Assembly: GCA_937930845.1 (NCBI GenBank)
Contig: CALHBJ010000001.1
Span: 620,001-684,000, forward strand
Direction: 5' to 3'
Length of the DNA stretch: 64,000 nucleotides
Origin: an uncultured Rhizobiaceae group bacterium
GTDB lineage: Bacteria > Pseudomonadota > Alphaproteobacteria > Rhizobiales > Rhizobiaceae
In this document: positions 25,388 through 34,682 of the stretch, piece by piece
Layout of the letters: each line of letters starts with the position of its first letter
Numbering within the stretch: the first letter of the stretch is position 1
The notes under the pieces: generated by a model
Told to the model about the DNA's origin: nothing
What the model saw: only the letters and a program-made list of their open reading frames with translations
Database searches by the model: none
Made by a program: the position numbers and the translations under genes

Positions 25388-26416
25388 TTGGAAGTCAGCA
25401 TTCATCTCAAGACTTTTTGGGCGCTTGCTATCGGCCTTGTCGGTTTTGGTGGCGCGTGGGGGCTTGGGTTCCCTGCACCATCGCTGACCGGCGCTGCATT
25501 GATGGTGAGTATCGCTGGTGTGGCGGGAATGCGCCTCGACGTTTCCCCCATGGTGCGCAACATCGCTTTCACCATCATTGGCATGTCCATGGGCACGGGT
25601 GTGACGCCCGAATTTATTGACAGTGCTCGGCAATGGCCCGTCACCATTTTGGCGTTGAGCGTGGGCATTGTTGCAATATTCGCTGCCTGTGCGGTGTTGC
25701 TGCAGCGGGTGTGGAAATATGACGTTGGCACAGCCGTGCTCGCCTCCACGCCGGGGCATCTGAGTTATATTTTGGGCCTGTCTACGCAAACCGGTGGCGA
25801 CATTGCGACCGTTTCCATTATTCAAAGCATTCGCGTTCTTGCACTCACACTGGTGGTGCCGTTTGCTGTGGCGCTTTCGGGCATGTTGCCTGAAATTCCA
25901 AATACGCCACCTGCTTCCATGGGTCTGATTGCCCTGGCCATCAGTTTCGTTTTGGCTGGCATCATCGGCGCTGCCCTTGGCTGGCTCAATGTGCCTGCGG
26001 CGCTGTTATTGGGTGGCATGATCGTATCCACGCTGACCCATCTAACGGGGACAATTGAAGGCATTGTGCCCGGCTGGTTGGCACAACCTGCATTCATTGT
26101 GCTTGGCACGTTGATTGGAACACGCTTCTCCGGTGTTACTTTTGCCATGTTGCGCAAGAGTGTGAGTGCCGGACTGTCCGTGACGCTGGTTGCCAGCATT
26201 GTCACCATCGTCTCAGCTTACCTTACCTCATTGGTCGTGCCGATTGATCTTGTTCAATTGCTGATTGCATTTGCGCCCGGCGGTGTGGAAGCGATGGCGG
26301 CAATGGCTGTGATCATGCAAGTGGACCCCACATTTGTTGCCGCCCATCATGTGATCCGGCTGACGATCCTCACCATACTCGCGCCCTATATCTTGTATCG
26401 GGCCACACGGACGTAG
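25388..26416 (+). CDS. AbrB-family membrane protein
   Basis: 342 aa with ten or so hydrophobic segments in two homologous halves, the AbrB/AmoA-like duplication family. Repeats are visible: PAPSLTGAALMVSIAGVAGM versus NVPAALLLGGMIVSTLTHLT, and ASTPGHLSYILGLS versus FAPGGVEAMAAMAVIM. The function of the family is not firmly established; some members are proposed regulators or transporters. The start is unusual: it appears to be a TTG 18 bases after, and in the same frame as, the CoA-transferase stop, with no ATG before a conserved region is entered. It is probably the last gene of the PHA operon. Confidence 0.8.
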   Translation: MEVSIHLKTFWALAIGLVGFGGAWGLGFPAPSLTGAALMVSIAGVAGMRLDVSPMVRNIAFTIIGMSMGTGVTPEFIDSARQWPVTILALSVGIVAIFAACAVLLQRVWKYDVGTAVLASTPGHLSYILGLSTQTGGDIATVSIIQSIRVLALTLVVPFAVALSGMLPEIPNTPPASMGLIALAISFVLAGIIGAALGWLNVPAALLLGGMIVSTLTHLTGTIEGIVPGWLAQPAFIVLGTLIGTRFSGVTFAMLRKSVSAGLSVTLVASIVTIVSAYLTSLVVPIDLVQLLIAFAPGGVEAMAAMAVIMQVDPTFVAAHHVIRLTILTILAPYILYRATRT

Positions 26417-26426
26417 CAGGGAACGG

Positions 26427-29400
26427 CTACAGATCGACTTCGATAGTTCCACCAGGTTTTGCAGCACGGGACTGGCATAGAATAACGGATTTTTCCCGCT
26501 GGGCATTGGACAGCACAAAATCACGATGTTCGACCTCACCATCGATCAGGCCGCACTTGCACACCCCACAAATGCCGTCAGAACATTTCACATCCACATG
26601 AATGCCGTTTTCGGCCAGCACATCGGTTGCCGATTTGTCTGCGGGAACGCTCAACGTCTTGCCAGACTGAGCCAGTTTCAGCGTGAAATCGAAATTCTCC
26701 CATTCGGGGGCTTCCGGCACCGAAAAATATTCCAGATGTTTGTTATCTTCGGCAATGCCCGCCTTGTCCGCCGCGGCCATGACCGATTGCATGTAGACAT
26801 CCGGGCCACACGTATAAACGTGATCCCCTTGCCCGGCCTTGCTCAAGATTGCATCAAGGTCGGCGCGGGTGCCCTCATCTGACACATGAATATGCACCTT
26901 GTTGGCCCAGGGCATCTGCTCCAAGTCTTTCAGATATCCGGCTGTCTTGCGCGAGGATATGGAATAGTGAAATGCGAAATCATGCCCGGCCTTGTGGGCC
27001 TCATGGGCCATGGCAATCATCGGCGTGATGCCTATGCCGCCGCCCAACAGGTAAGACTTGGTCGCCGTATGGTCGAGGGGGAAATGATTGATGGGGCGGG
27101 AGATGAATATCTTGCGCCCCTTGTTGAAAATGCGGTGGAGCAATCGCGAGCCGCCCCGCCCCAGATCTTCGCGCAGCACACCAATTTGATATTTACTGCG
27201 GTCCGATGGATCACCGGACATCGAATATTGGCGCAGGAACTCCGGTGCCACGACAATGTCCAGATGGGCACCGGCCTGCCATTGGGGCAATGGAGAACCA
27301 TCCAGGGATGAGAACTCAAATTTGGTGACGCCCTCAGCCATGTTTTCAGCTTTCGTGATTTCCACACGGATGACCGGTGCGTCCCCGTCGATGCGAAACT
27401 CGTGGATCACATCACCGATCTCACCCGCAGCCAGCTTCGCCTTATATTCTTTAGCGGTAACCATCGCCTGGTAGGCTTCGATGCCCTTTTCCCGATCCAT
27501 GGGAAACGGAAATGGCCAGGGATGGGGCGCAAGGGGCGCGGGATAGACCGCCAATGTTTGATCTTCAAACTTAAGATCGAGATCTTTTTGCAGACTGCGC
27601 GCGTTCACCGCACGTGTGGTTGGCCGGTAAGCACCATCACCGGAAAGCTCCAGATCCCACCACCATTTCTTCACCGGGTTCAAAGAGCCATTGTCCACCG
27701 CATCATCGAGTTTTGCCAGAAGCGGTGCGGCCTGGGGCACATTCATCGCCGCCCAGCGGAAGGGTTTTTCGGCAAACAGTCCCTCCAGGTTCCAGGGACA
27801 TGTTTTCATACACCGGCCACACATGGCCCCACCGGGTGTGTTGATCCGGTAGGTGGCACATTTTTGACTATCAGATTTCCATATCTCGTAGCCGTTGAAC
27901 ATCAGTTTTGGCCCCGCCGTGATCGCACCAGACGGGCATTCACGGGCACATTTGTTGCAGCTTTCACAAAATTTCTGCAGGCCAAAATCAATCGGCTTGT
28001 CATGCGCCATTGGCAGGTCCGTGGTGACCACCCCGGATTTTAGCCGGGGGCCAAGATAGGGGTTAAGAATAACCTCACCGATGCGCGACACTTCTCCCAG
28101 CCCCGACAATAGCAAAAGCGGGGGCTGAAGAACCTCTCCATCCAGAACCGAATGGACCCGCGCCTTGTAGCCCAGATTGCGTATTTGCTTGGCAACCACG
28201 CCGCCAAGCAGTGAAAAGCGCAAATAGGCCCGCATGGATTGGGCGACCGAAATCCAGTCGTCGCCGGACGCGCCCTCCATGGTTTCATACCCCTGATCGA
28301 TGATCATCGAGATGGCCTGGTCGTGGGGCGGGTCGATTGGTTCGCCAATGGCATCGTGGGAATACCAGGTCCAAGGCGGGCAACGGGATATGCCCACCGC
28401 GTCCACTCCCAGAAAATAACTTGTCGCCTTGACCAGTTCGGCAGCCTCGACTGGGTCAATCATTGCCTTTTCAGGCGCCGGCTCTCCATCCTGTATCAGC
28501 ACAAATGCGCCAAGTGCGCGGCGTTGCGCGGAGGAAGGCGCGCTTTTGCGCACATAATGCCCGCCTTTTGCCCCATCTTGCAGCGGTTTTCCCATGTCAC
28601 CAAACTGGGCGCGGGCGAACATGTCGGCGCGTTTAGGCACCCGCGCCACGCGGGGTTCGTCAATGAATGTTGTTGGTGTTTCAACCCGTTTAAGTTTCTC
28701 AAACGGATGTTGCCCATCAACAAACCGGCGGCCGGAAAACGGCTCCCGGTTCATGGCATTTTTGGCAAAGCCCTTACCCAGTTTCCAGGCCAGACCATGG
28801 GTTTTAGAACGGGGCTGATCCGCCAACGGGACAAGAGGCCGGTCCGTGGCAAAAGGCATTTGCGTGGTGACAACGGCCAACCCAAAACGGTTTTCCAAAT
28901 AAGGATTGGTCAATACCCCATTTTCAACGGTGGCAAGACCGGCGGCGACAGCCAGTTTCCCCAGGTCAACATCACTGGTGGATACCGAGTGTGCCCTGGC
29001 ATCATATCCCAGCAATCGGATATAATTGGCGATTACAGTGGCTGTTTCATTTGCGCGCAATCCGGCCCTGGCTTGCTGGGCATTTTCAATCCAGCCCGTT
29101 CCCGGTTCATCGCAAGTGGGGTCGCGGGGATATTCATACAAATAGACAATCGCGTGGGTGTGGTGATCCATCGAGGTGGGCGGTGCCTCCATGGATTCCT
29201 TCAAATCCGCCATGATCAGATCAATGCCTGCCGCCAGGGTCTTGGTCTGTCTGGTGCGCAATGCCTGGGCCAGCGCATCAATATCTGGATTTCGAAATGG
29301 TTTGTCCAACCGGGCAGCATCGTCAAGCAGACAAGTGCCGACCATGGAAGCGTCATTGAAATATCCAAACGACTTTAAATGATTGGCGCACTCCTGTTCG

Positions 29401-29633
29401 TCATCTGGAATTTCAGACCGAACACGGTTGACCAGACCATCACGAATGGCATCCAGCATGGCCTGAAATTCCGCCATCGCATTGACGATGTTTTGCGGCG
29501 CATCGGGGCGGTCGAACAAAACAGGTTGCATGGCAGGAACGGCGGCCAGGTCAACTTTGTCGCAACGCGCCAGGCGTTCCAGTGGATAGGGACCAAGATG
29601 TACAGGACGGTCTTTATCGGAGAAAATTCGCAT
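26427..29633 (-). CDS. Self-sufficient reductive dehalogenase-like protein (RdhA fused to FMN/2Fe-2S reductase)
   Basis: 1068 aa. Residues ~395-615 form an RdhA-like core with two 4Fe-4S motifs: Cys 556, 559, 562, 566 (CESCNKCARECP) and Cys 592, 605, 608, 612 (CGRCMKTCP). Residues ~157-265 repeat part of the core without Cys (TNPYLENRFGLAVVTT versus LNPYLGPRLKSGVVTT). Residues ~750-980 are a phthalate-dioxygenase-reductase type module: FMN site RQYS 801-804, NAD loop GGGIG ~864-868. A C-terminal plant-type ferredoxin has Cys 1017, 1022, 1025 and 1053. This layout is that of the oxygen-tolerant B12-dependent dehalogenases NpRdhA and BhbA. No Tat signal, so cytoplasmic. The substrate is unknown, but the neighbouring phenylacetate genes point to aromatic acids. 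Confidence 0.82.
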   Translation of the reverse strand: MRIFSDKDRPVHLGPYPLERLARCDKVDLAAVPAMQPVLFDRPDAPQNIVNAMAEFQAMLDAIRDGLVNRVRSEIPDDEQECANHLKSFGYFNDASMVGTCLLDDAARLDKPFRNPDIDALAQALRTRQTKTLAAGIDLIMADLKESMEAPPTSMDHHTHAIVYLYEYPRDPTCDEPGTGWIENAQQARAGLRANETATVIANYIRLLGYDARAHSVSTSDVDLGKLAVAAGLATVENGVLTNPYLENRFGLAVVTTQMPFATDRPLVPLADQPRSKTHGLAWKLGKGFAKNAMNREPFSGRRFVDGQHPFEKLKRVETPTTFIDEPRVARVPKRADMFARAQFGDMGKPLQDGAKGGHYVRKSAPSSAQRRALGAFVLIQDGEPAPEKAMIDPVEAAELVKATSYFLGVDAVGISRCPPWTWYSHDAIGEPIDPPHDQAISMIIDQGYETMEGASGDDWISVAQSMRAYLRFSLLGGVVAKQIRNLGYKARVHSVLDGEVLQPPLLLLSGLGEVSRIGEVILNPYLGPRLKSGVVTTDLPMAHDKPIDFGLQKFCESCNKCARECPSGAITAGPKLMFNGYEIWKSDSQKCATYRINTPGGAMCGRCMKTCPWNLEGLFAEKPFRWAAMNVPQAAPLLAKLDDAVDNGSLNPVKKWWWDLELSGDGAYRPTTRAVNARSLQKDLDLKFEDQTLAVYPAPLAPHPWPFPFPMDREKGIEAYQAMVTAKEYKAKLAAGEIGDVIHEFRIDGDAPVIRVEITKAENMAEGVTKFEFSSLDGSPLPQWQAGAHLDIVVAPEFLRQYSMSGDPSDRSKYQIGVLREDLGRGGSRLLHRIFNKGRKIFISRPINHFPLDHTATKSYLLGGGIGITPMIAMAHEAHKAGHDFAFHYSISSRKTAGYLKDLEQMPWANKVHIHVSDEGTRADLDAILSKAGQGDHVYTCGPDVYMQSVMAAADKAGIAEDNKHLEYFSVPEAPEWENFDFTLKLAQSGKTLSVPADKSATDVLAENGIHVDVKCSDGICGVCKCGLIDGEVEHRDFVLSNAQREKSVILCQSRAAKPGGTIEVDL

Positions 29634-29715
29634 TGCTACTCTCGTTCACCCCGGTATTCGCCCATCCATTGGCACAGGATAAACAGCAGACTGCCAAGCT
29701 GCAAACGGGCATGCG

Positions 29716-31182
29716 TCATGTGCCGCAAAATGTGTGCCTTACCTGTTCATTTACGCTTGGTGGATCACGATAAGCAGCGCGCCCGGGCTGGTCGATGAAA
29801 GGGTTTGCCAGAACCGCATTGAGTTCTTCAAAGGGTGCGTAGTCCCCTTCCCGCGCCGCACGGATGACCTGTTCGACCCGGTGATTGCGCGGGACAAATG
29901 CCGGATTTTTCGACTTCATAAATGTTTCGCGCGCATGGGCTGTTTCGTGCAACTTACCAACACGCTTTTGCCAGCGTGTGAACCATTGCCCCGCCATTTC
30001 GGTGTTGCCCAACGCAGAGACGATTGGTTCCGGTTCAGCTTCGCTCAAAGTTCTGAATGTGTTGGTAAAATCGGCTCCCTGGTCTGCCATCGCCTTCAGC
30101 AGATCATTGATCAGCGACTTGTCTTCGTTTGAAACCTGATCATCTGGAATGCCGATCTTACCGCCAAATACGTTCATAAAGGCAGCTTCGTAGCGGGCTT
30201 GAAATGAATCAACGATCGCCTGGGCAACAGCGACCGCCGCCTCTTGCGTATCCCCCAGAAGCGGCAGGAGCGCTTGTGCAAACTGAACCAGATTCCAATG
30301 GGCAATTGGTGGCTGGTTCTCATAGGCATAGCGACCCATTTCATCGATGGAACTGAAAACACGCTGGGGGTGAAAATCATCCATGAAGGCGCAGGGGCCA
30401 TAGTCAATTGTCTCACCGGCAATCGACACATTATCCGTGTTCATCACACCATGAATGAAACCCACACCCATCCAGCGGGAAACCAGATCAATCTGCGCTT
30501 CGACAACAGACTCAAAAAATGCCGCATAGGGTTGGTCCTGCTCGCGGCACTGGGGATAAAGGCGGTCGATTGTGTAATCAGCGAGTTGTTTTAATCCTTC
30601 TTCGTCTTTGCGAATGGCGAAATACTGGAACGAGCCGACCCGGATATGTGCACGGGCAACACGGGCCAAAATTGCGCCCGGCAAAAGCTCTTCGCGAAAG
30701 ATTGCATCACCAGTGGTGACGGCAGCGAGCGCTCTTGTTGTCTTGATGCCGAGTGCGGCCATGGCCTCGCTAACAATATATTCGCGCAGTACCGGGCCGA
30801 GCCACGCTCTGCCATCGCCCATGCGTGAAAACGGCGTGGGGCCTGACCCTTTCAGCTGGATATCAAAGCGGGTGCCATCGGGTGACAATACCTCGCCCAG
30901 CAAAAGCGCTCGCCCATCGCCCAATTGGGGGGACCAATTGCCAAATTGTTGACCGGCATAGGCCATGGCGAGGGGTTGTGAACCGCTGGCCACTTCATTG
31001 CCAGCTAGCATGGCAATGCCATCGGGCGTACGCAATTGCGCTGCATCAAGCCCAAGTTGGTTTGCAAGGGCATCATTGAGGACGATCAATCCCGGGTTCG
31101 ACACCGGCGTTGGATCAAGCCGCGCGTAGAATTTGTCCGGCAGGCGGACAAACGAATTGTCGAATGGTATGTTGATTTGCAC
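29716..31182 (-). CDS. selO: Protein adenylyltransferase SelO (YdiU family)
   Basis: 488 aa, the pseudokinase-fold SelO family, which transfers AMP from ATP to protein Ser/Thr/Tyr and is linked to redox control. Motifs: AYAGQQFGNWSPQLGDGRA, GTRFDIQLKGSGPTPFSRMG, REYIVSEAMAALGIKTTRAL, FIHGVMNTDNVSIAGETIDY and GPCAFMDDF. All are intact. The start is GTG placed directly after the paaK stop (TAG-GTG), so translation is coupled to paaK. It sits between paaK and the reductive-dehalogenase gene on one strand, an uncommon context for selO. Confidence 0.92.
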   Translation of the reverse strand: MQINIPFDNSFVRLPDKFYARLDPTPVSNPGLIVLNDALANQLGLDAAQLRTPDGIAMLAGNEVASGSQPLAMAYAGQQFGNWSPQLGDGRALLLGEVLSPDGTRFDIQLKGSGPTPFSRMGDGRAWLGPVLREYIVSEAMAALGIKTTRALAAVTTGDAIFREELLPGAILARVARAHIRVGSFQYFAIRKDEEGLKQLADYTIDRLYPQCREQDQPYAAFFESVVEAQIDLVSRWMGVGFIHGVMNTDNVSIAGETIDYGPCAFMDDFHPQRVFSSIDEMGRYAYENQPPIAHWNLVQFAQALLPLLGDTQEAAVAVAQAIVDSFQARYEAAFMNVFGGKIGIPDDQVSNEDKSLINDLLKAMADQGADFTNTFRTLSEAEPEPIVSALGNTEMAGQWFTRWQKRVGKLHETAHARETFMKSKNPAFVPRNHRVEQVIRAAREGDYAPFEELNAVLANPFIDQPGRAAYRDPPSVNEQVRHTFCGT

Positions 31183-32490
31183 CTATTTTGGCCTGTTATC
31201 GACAACGCGCACAGCCTTGCCCTGGCTTCGCGCCACTTCACCCGGCGAAAGTACATTAATCTTGGTGCTAACCCCAATAACATCTTTGATACGGGCTGCG
31301 AGGTCTGAACCGCTGGCTTTGCGATGTTCCGGTGATGCGGCATCGGCCAGCGCCTCCACATGAACGCTCATGGAGTCCATGCGGCCTTCCCGTGTCAGCT
31401 CGATCTGGAAATGCGGTGCCAGCCCGGCAACCTTCATCAACTGCTCTTCAATTTGAGTGGGGAACACATTGACCCCACGCAAAATGATCATGTCATCTGA
31501 GCGGCCTGTCACTTTTTCCATGCGCCGCATGCTGCGCGCGGTTCCCGGCAACAGGCGTGTGAGATCGCGGGTCCGGTAGCGGATGATCGGGCATGCCTCT
31601 TTGGTCAGTGATGTGAACACCAGTTCGCCGAATTCACCATCAGGCAAAACCGCTCCGGTCTCCGGATCAATGACTTCCGGATAGAAATGATCTTCCCAGA
31701 TGGTTGGGCCATCTTTGGTTTCAACGCATTCGGAGGCAACGCCCGGGCCGATGATTTCTGACAGGCCATAAATATCAACCGCATGCATGTCGAACGCCTG
31801 CTCCACCTCTTCGCGCATGGCATTGGTCCACGGCTCAGCGCCAAAGACACCAACAGCAAGAGGTGATTTGCGCGGGTCCAGCCCCTGGGCGCGATATTCG
31901 TCGAGTATGGAGAGGAGATAGGAAGGCGTGACCATGATTGTGGAGGGTTTGAAATCTTCGATCAATGTCACCTGACGGGCGGTCATGCCACCGGATACCG
32001 GCACCACTGTGCACCCCAGTTTTTCAGCCCCGTAATGGGCACCGAGCCCACCCGTGAACAGGCCGTACCCATAGGCCACGTGGACAAGATCGCCCGGCCT
32101 TGTGCCCGACGCGCGCAGGGAGCGGGCAACAACACTGGCCCACATATCCACATCATTAGCCGTATAGCCGACCACAGTGGGCTTTCCTGTCGTGCCGGAC
32201 GAAGCGTGAATGCGGGCAACCTCTTCGCGCGGAGTGGCGAACATGCCGAACGGATAATTCGCGCGCAAATCCTGTTTGGTGGTGAACGGAAACTTTGCCA
32301 AATCTTCCAAAGACTGAAGATCCTGTGGATGCACACCGGCGGCACTAAAGGCGGACCTGTAATGGGCCACATTTTCATAGGCGCGGGTTAGGGTCGATTT
32401 CAATCGCTCCACCTGCAGAGCGGAGATTTCGTCCCGTGACGCAATTTCGATGGATTCCAGATCGGATTTATTGGGCGTGAGGTCGCGCAT
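31183..32490 (-). CDS. paaK: Phenylacetate-CoA ligase
   Basis: 435 aa. Activates phenylacetate to phenylacetyl-CoA with ATP. ANL-superfamily motifs: IHASSGTTGKPTVVGYT (P-loop), VFGAEPWTN, DIYGLSEIIGPGVASEC, YRTRDLTRLLPGTARSMRR and GRSDDMIILRGVNVFPTQIE. The C-terminal Lys lies in a short tail ending ARSQGKAVRVVDNRPK. It diverges from paaZ across an intergenic region carrying a PaaX-type operator. The first gene of a strand that continues with selO and the dehalogenase. Confidence 0.95.
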   Translation of the reverse strand: MRDLTPNKSDLESIEIASRDEISALQVERLKSTLTRAYENVAHYRSAFSAAGVHPQDLQSLEDLAKFPFTTKQDLRANYPFGMFATPREEVARIHASSGTTGKPTVVGYTANDVDMWASVVARSLRASGTRPGDLVHVAYGYGLFTGGLGAHYGAEKLGCTVVPVSGGMTARQVTLIEDFKPSTIMVTPSYLLSILDEYRAQGLDPRKSPLAVGVFGAEPWTNAMREEVEQAFDMHAVDIYGLSEIIGPGVASECVETKDGPTIWEDHFYPEVIDPETGAVLPDGEFGELVFTSLTKEACPIIRYRTRDLTRLLPGTARSMRRMEKVTGRSDDMIILRGVNVFPTQIEEQLMKVAGLAPHFQIELTREGRMDSMSVHVEALADAASPEHRKASGSDLAARIKDVIGVSTKINVLSPGEVARSQGKAVRVVDNRPK

Positions 32491-32547
32491 CTGCTGGGTC
32501 GTCTCCCCGTTTTAACTTTTGACGCATCAAGGTTCGGCCCCTGAAAG

Positions 32548-32585
32548 CGTTACAAAGATTTGCAATTCAAGATAATTATGTAACG
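32548..32585. promoter_or_regulatory. Candidate PaaX operator between paaK and paaZ
   Basis: Arms CGTTACAAA (32548-32556) and TATGTAACG (32577-32585), with one mismatch, separated by 20 bases. Same arm sequence and spacing as the site before paaA. The position allows control of paaK leftward and paaZ rightward. Confidence 0.65.
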
Positions 32586-32653
32586 GTTGCATGTCATCTC
32601 GTTGCGGTCAACGATCCGCACGCTCCACTGTCAAACATTCACAGGTAGGCCAA

Positions 32654-34681
32654 ATGGACGTTATTTCCGTATCAAGTTTTGCAACAGGCAAATGGGTTGC
32701 ACCAGATGCCGGGTCACGCCGGGATGTGGCCAGCGCAGTGACCGGCGAGATCATAGCGCAAGTTGGGGGAAATCTCGATTTTGCCGCCATGTTGCACCAC
32801 GCGCGCCATGTGGGCGGGCCTGCGCTTCGCGCCATGACATTTCACGACCGTGCCCGCATGATGAAAGCGCTGGCTTTGCATCTCGACAGCCAAAAGGACG
32901 CGCTGTACCGTTTGTCCCATATGGCTGGATCAACATTGGCAGACGCCAAGATTGATGTGGATGGGGGGATCGGCACCCTGCTTGTCTATGCCTCCAAGGG
33001 CCGCCGCGAACTGCCAGACAGCCATACGTTTTTGGATGGTGACGTGGAAATGCTGTCGCGCGGCGGCACCTTTGTTGGTCAGCATATTTGCACACCAAAG
33101 CTGGGCGTGGCCGTTCACATCAATGCCTTCAATTTTCCGGTTTGGGGCATGTTGGAAAAGCTGGCTTCAACCCTGTTGGCAGGTGTTCCAGCCATCGTTA
33201 AACCCGCGACTGCCACCAGCTATATCACCGAAGCCTGCGTGAAAATGATGGTGGAAAGCAATCTCTTGCCGCAAGGCGCTGTGCAATTGATTTGTGGCGG
33301 CACGGGCAATTTGCTCGATTTGCTCACCGCGCAGGACGTGGTGAGTTTTACCGGTTCGGCGCAAACCGCTTTTGCCCTGCGTTCCAATCCTCACATCTTG
33401 CGCAATTCCATACCGTTTATTGCAGAACAGGACAGTTTGAACGCCACACTGATGGGGCCAGACGTGACCCGTGACGCGCCGGAATTTGACCTTTTTGTCA
33501 AAGAGATCGTGCGGGAAATGACAGCAAAGGCGGGGCAAAAATGTACCGCCATCCGCCGCATATTAGTGCCGGAAGCACTGGTGCAGGATTGCCTTGATGC
33601 GGTGAGCGCAAAGCTTGAAACCATCCGCATTGGCGATCCGGCGCTGGAGACCACCCGCATGGGGGCGCTTGTTTCCCAAGATCAGCGCAATTCGGTTCGG
33701 GCAATCAACAGCCAAATCGGCAGCGAGGCCAGGGCAATACTTTGCGATGATATTCAAAATGTGGACGGGGCAGACGCCCAGGCGGGCGCATTTGTGGCAC
33801 CGGCACTGTTCCATTGCGCAGACCCTGACACGGCACAATTTGTCCATGATTTGGAGGCGTTCGGCCCATCGGCCACGATCATGCCCTATCGCGATGTGGA
33901 CCATGGATGCGCCATTCTAAATCGCGGTGGCGGCAGCCTTGTGGCATCGGTGGTGACCCATGACCCGCAGGTCGCCCGACAGATTGCTGAGAAATCCGCT
34001 GCCTGGCATGGGAGACTTTACATCAACGACCGTGTTTCCATGAAGGAGGCGACCGGACACGGTGCACCCCTGCCCCACATGGTCCATGGCGGGCCGGGAC
34101 GCGCCGGCGGCGGCGAAGAATTGGGCGGCATTCGCGGCGTTATGCACTACATGCAGCGCACTGCCATTCAGGGATCGCCAGACATGATCTCTGCAGTTGG
34201 CGAAACCTGGATACAAGGCGCTTCAACCACCCAACCAAAGACCCATCCTTTCACCCGCAAATATGGCGATCTTCACTTGGGCGAGACGCTGGTTACAGAT
34301 TCCCGCGAAATCACCCTTGAAGACATTGAAACTTTCGCACATTTCACTGGCGACACGTTTTATGCCCACATGGATGAAGAGGCGGCCAAGGCCAATCCGT
34401 TTTTCCCCGGGCGGGTCGCCCATGGATATCTGCTGTTGTCGTTTGCAGCGGGATTGTTCGTGCAACCCGATCCCGGTCCGGTTCTGGCCAATACGGGCCT
34501 GTCCAATCTGACATTTCAAAAACCGGTTTCGCCGGGCGATTCCATTGGTGTAACTCTGACGGTAAAGCGCAAAACACCGCGCAACGAGGAATATGGAGAA
34601 GTACGCTGGCAGGTTGTGCTGCACAATCAGGATGATGAACAGGTAGCCAGCTACACTTTGCACACGATGAACGCTTTTTAA
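32654..34681 (+). CDS. paaZ: Oxepin-CoA hydrolase / 3-oxo-5,6-dehydrosuberyl-CoA semialdehyde dehydrogenase
   Basis: 675 aa bifunctional enzyme. The N-terminal ALDH part has [20 protein letters not shown] and the catalytic Cys in [16 protein letters not shown]. The C-terminal MaoC-like hydratase has the signature [20 protein letters not shown] with the hydratase Asp and His, and [14 protein letters not shown]. It opens the oxepin ring in aerobic phenylacetate breakdown and oxidises the resulting aldehyde. The start [14 protein letters not shown] is chosen because AGGTAGG precedes it; a frame from 32591 would run across the operator region. paaX follows after one base. Confidence 0.94.
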   Translation: MDVISVSSFATGKWVAPDAGSRRDVASAVTGEIIAQVGGNLDFAAMLHHARHVGGPALRAMTFHDRARMMKALALHLDSQKDALYRLSHMAGSTLADAKIDVDGGIGTLLVYASKGRRELPDSHTFLDGDVEMLSRGGTFVGQHICTPKLGVAVHINAFNFPVWGMLEKLASTLLAGVPAIVKPATATSYITEACVKMMVESNLLPQGAVQLICGGTGNLLDLLTAQDVVSFTGSAQTAFALRSNPHILRNSIPFIAEQDSLNATLMGPDVTRDAPEFDLFVKEIVREMTAKAGQKCTAIRRILVPEALVQDCLDAVSAKLETIRIGDPALETTRMGALVSQDQRNSVRAINSQIGSEARAILCDDIQNVDGADAQAGAFVAPALFHCADPDTAQFVHDLEAFGPSATIMPYRDVDHGCAILNRGGGSLVASVVTHDPQVARQIAEKSAAWHGRLYINDRVSMKEATGHGAPLPHMVHGGPGRAGGGEELGGIRGVMHYMQRTAIQGSPDMISAVGETWIQGASTTQPKTHPFTRKYGDLHLGETLVTDSREITLEDIETFAHFTGDTFYAHMDEEAAKANPFFPGRVAHGYLLLSFAAGLFVQPDPGPVLANTGLSNLTFQKPVSPGDSIGVTLTVKRKTPRNEEYGEVRWQVVLHNQDDEQVASYTLHTMNAF

Positions 34682-34682
34682 C

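Noticed and set aside
28239-29378. A 379-codon open frame on the plus strand
   Set aside because: Antisense to the N-terminal half of the reductive dehalogenase-like gene, with no recognisable motif.
26427-29633. Identification as epoxyqueuosine reductase (QueG)
   Set aside because: QueG is ~350-380 aa and lacks the FMN reductase and 2Fe-2S modules and the N-terminal duplicated half; the layout fits NpRdhA/BhbA better.
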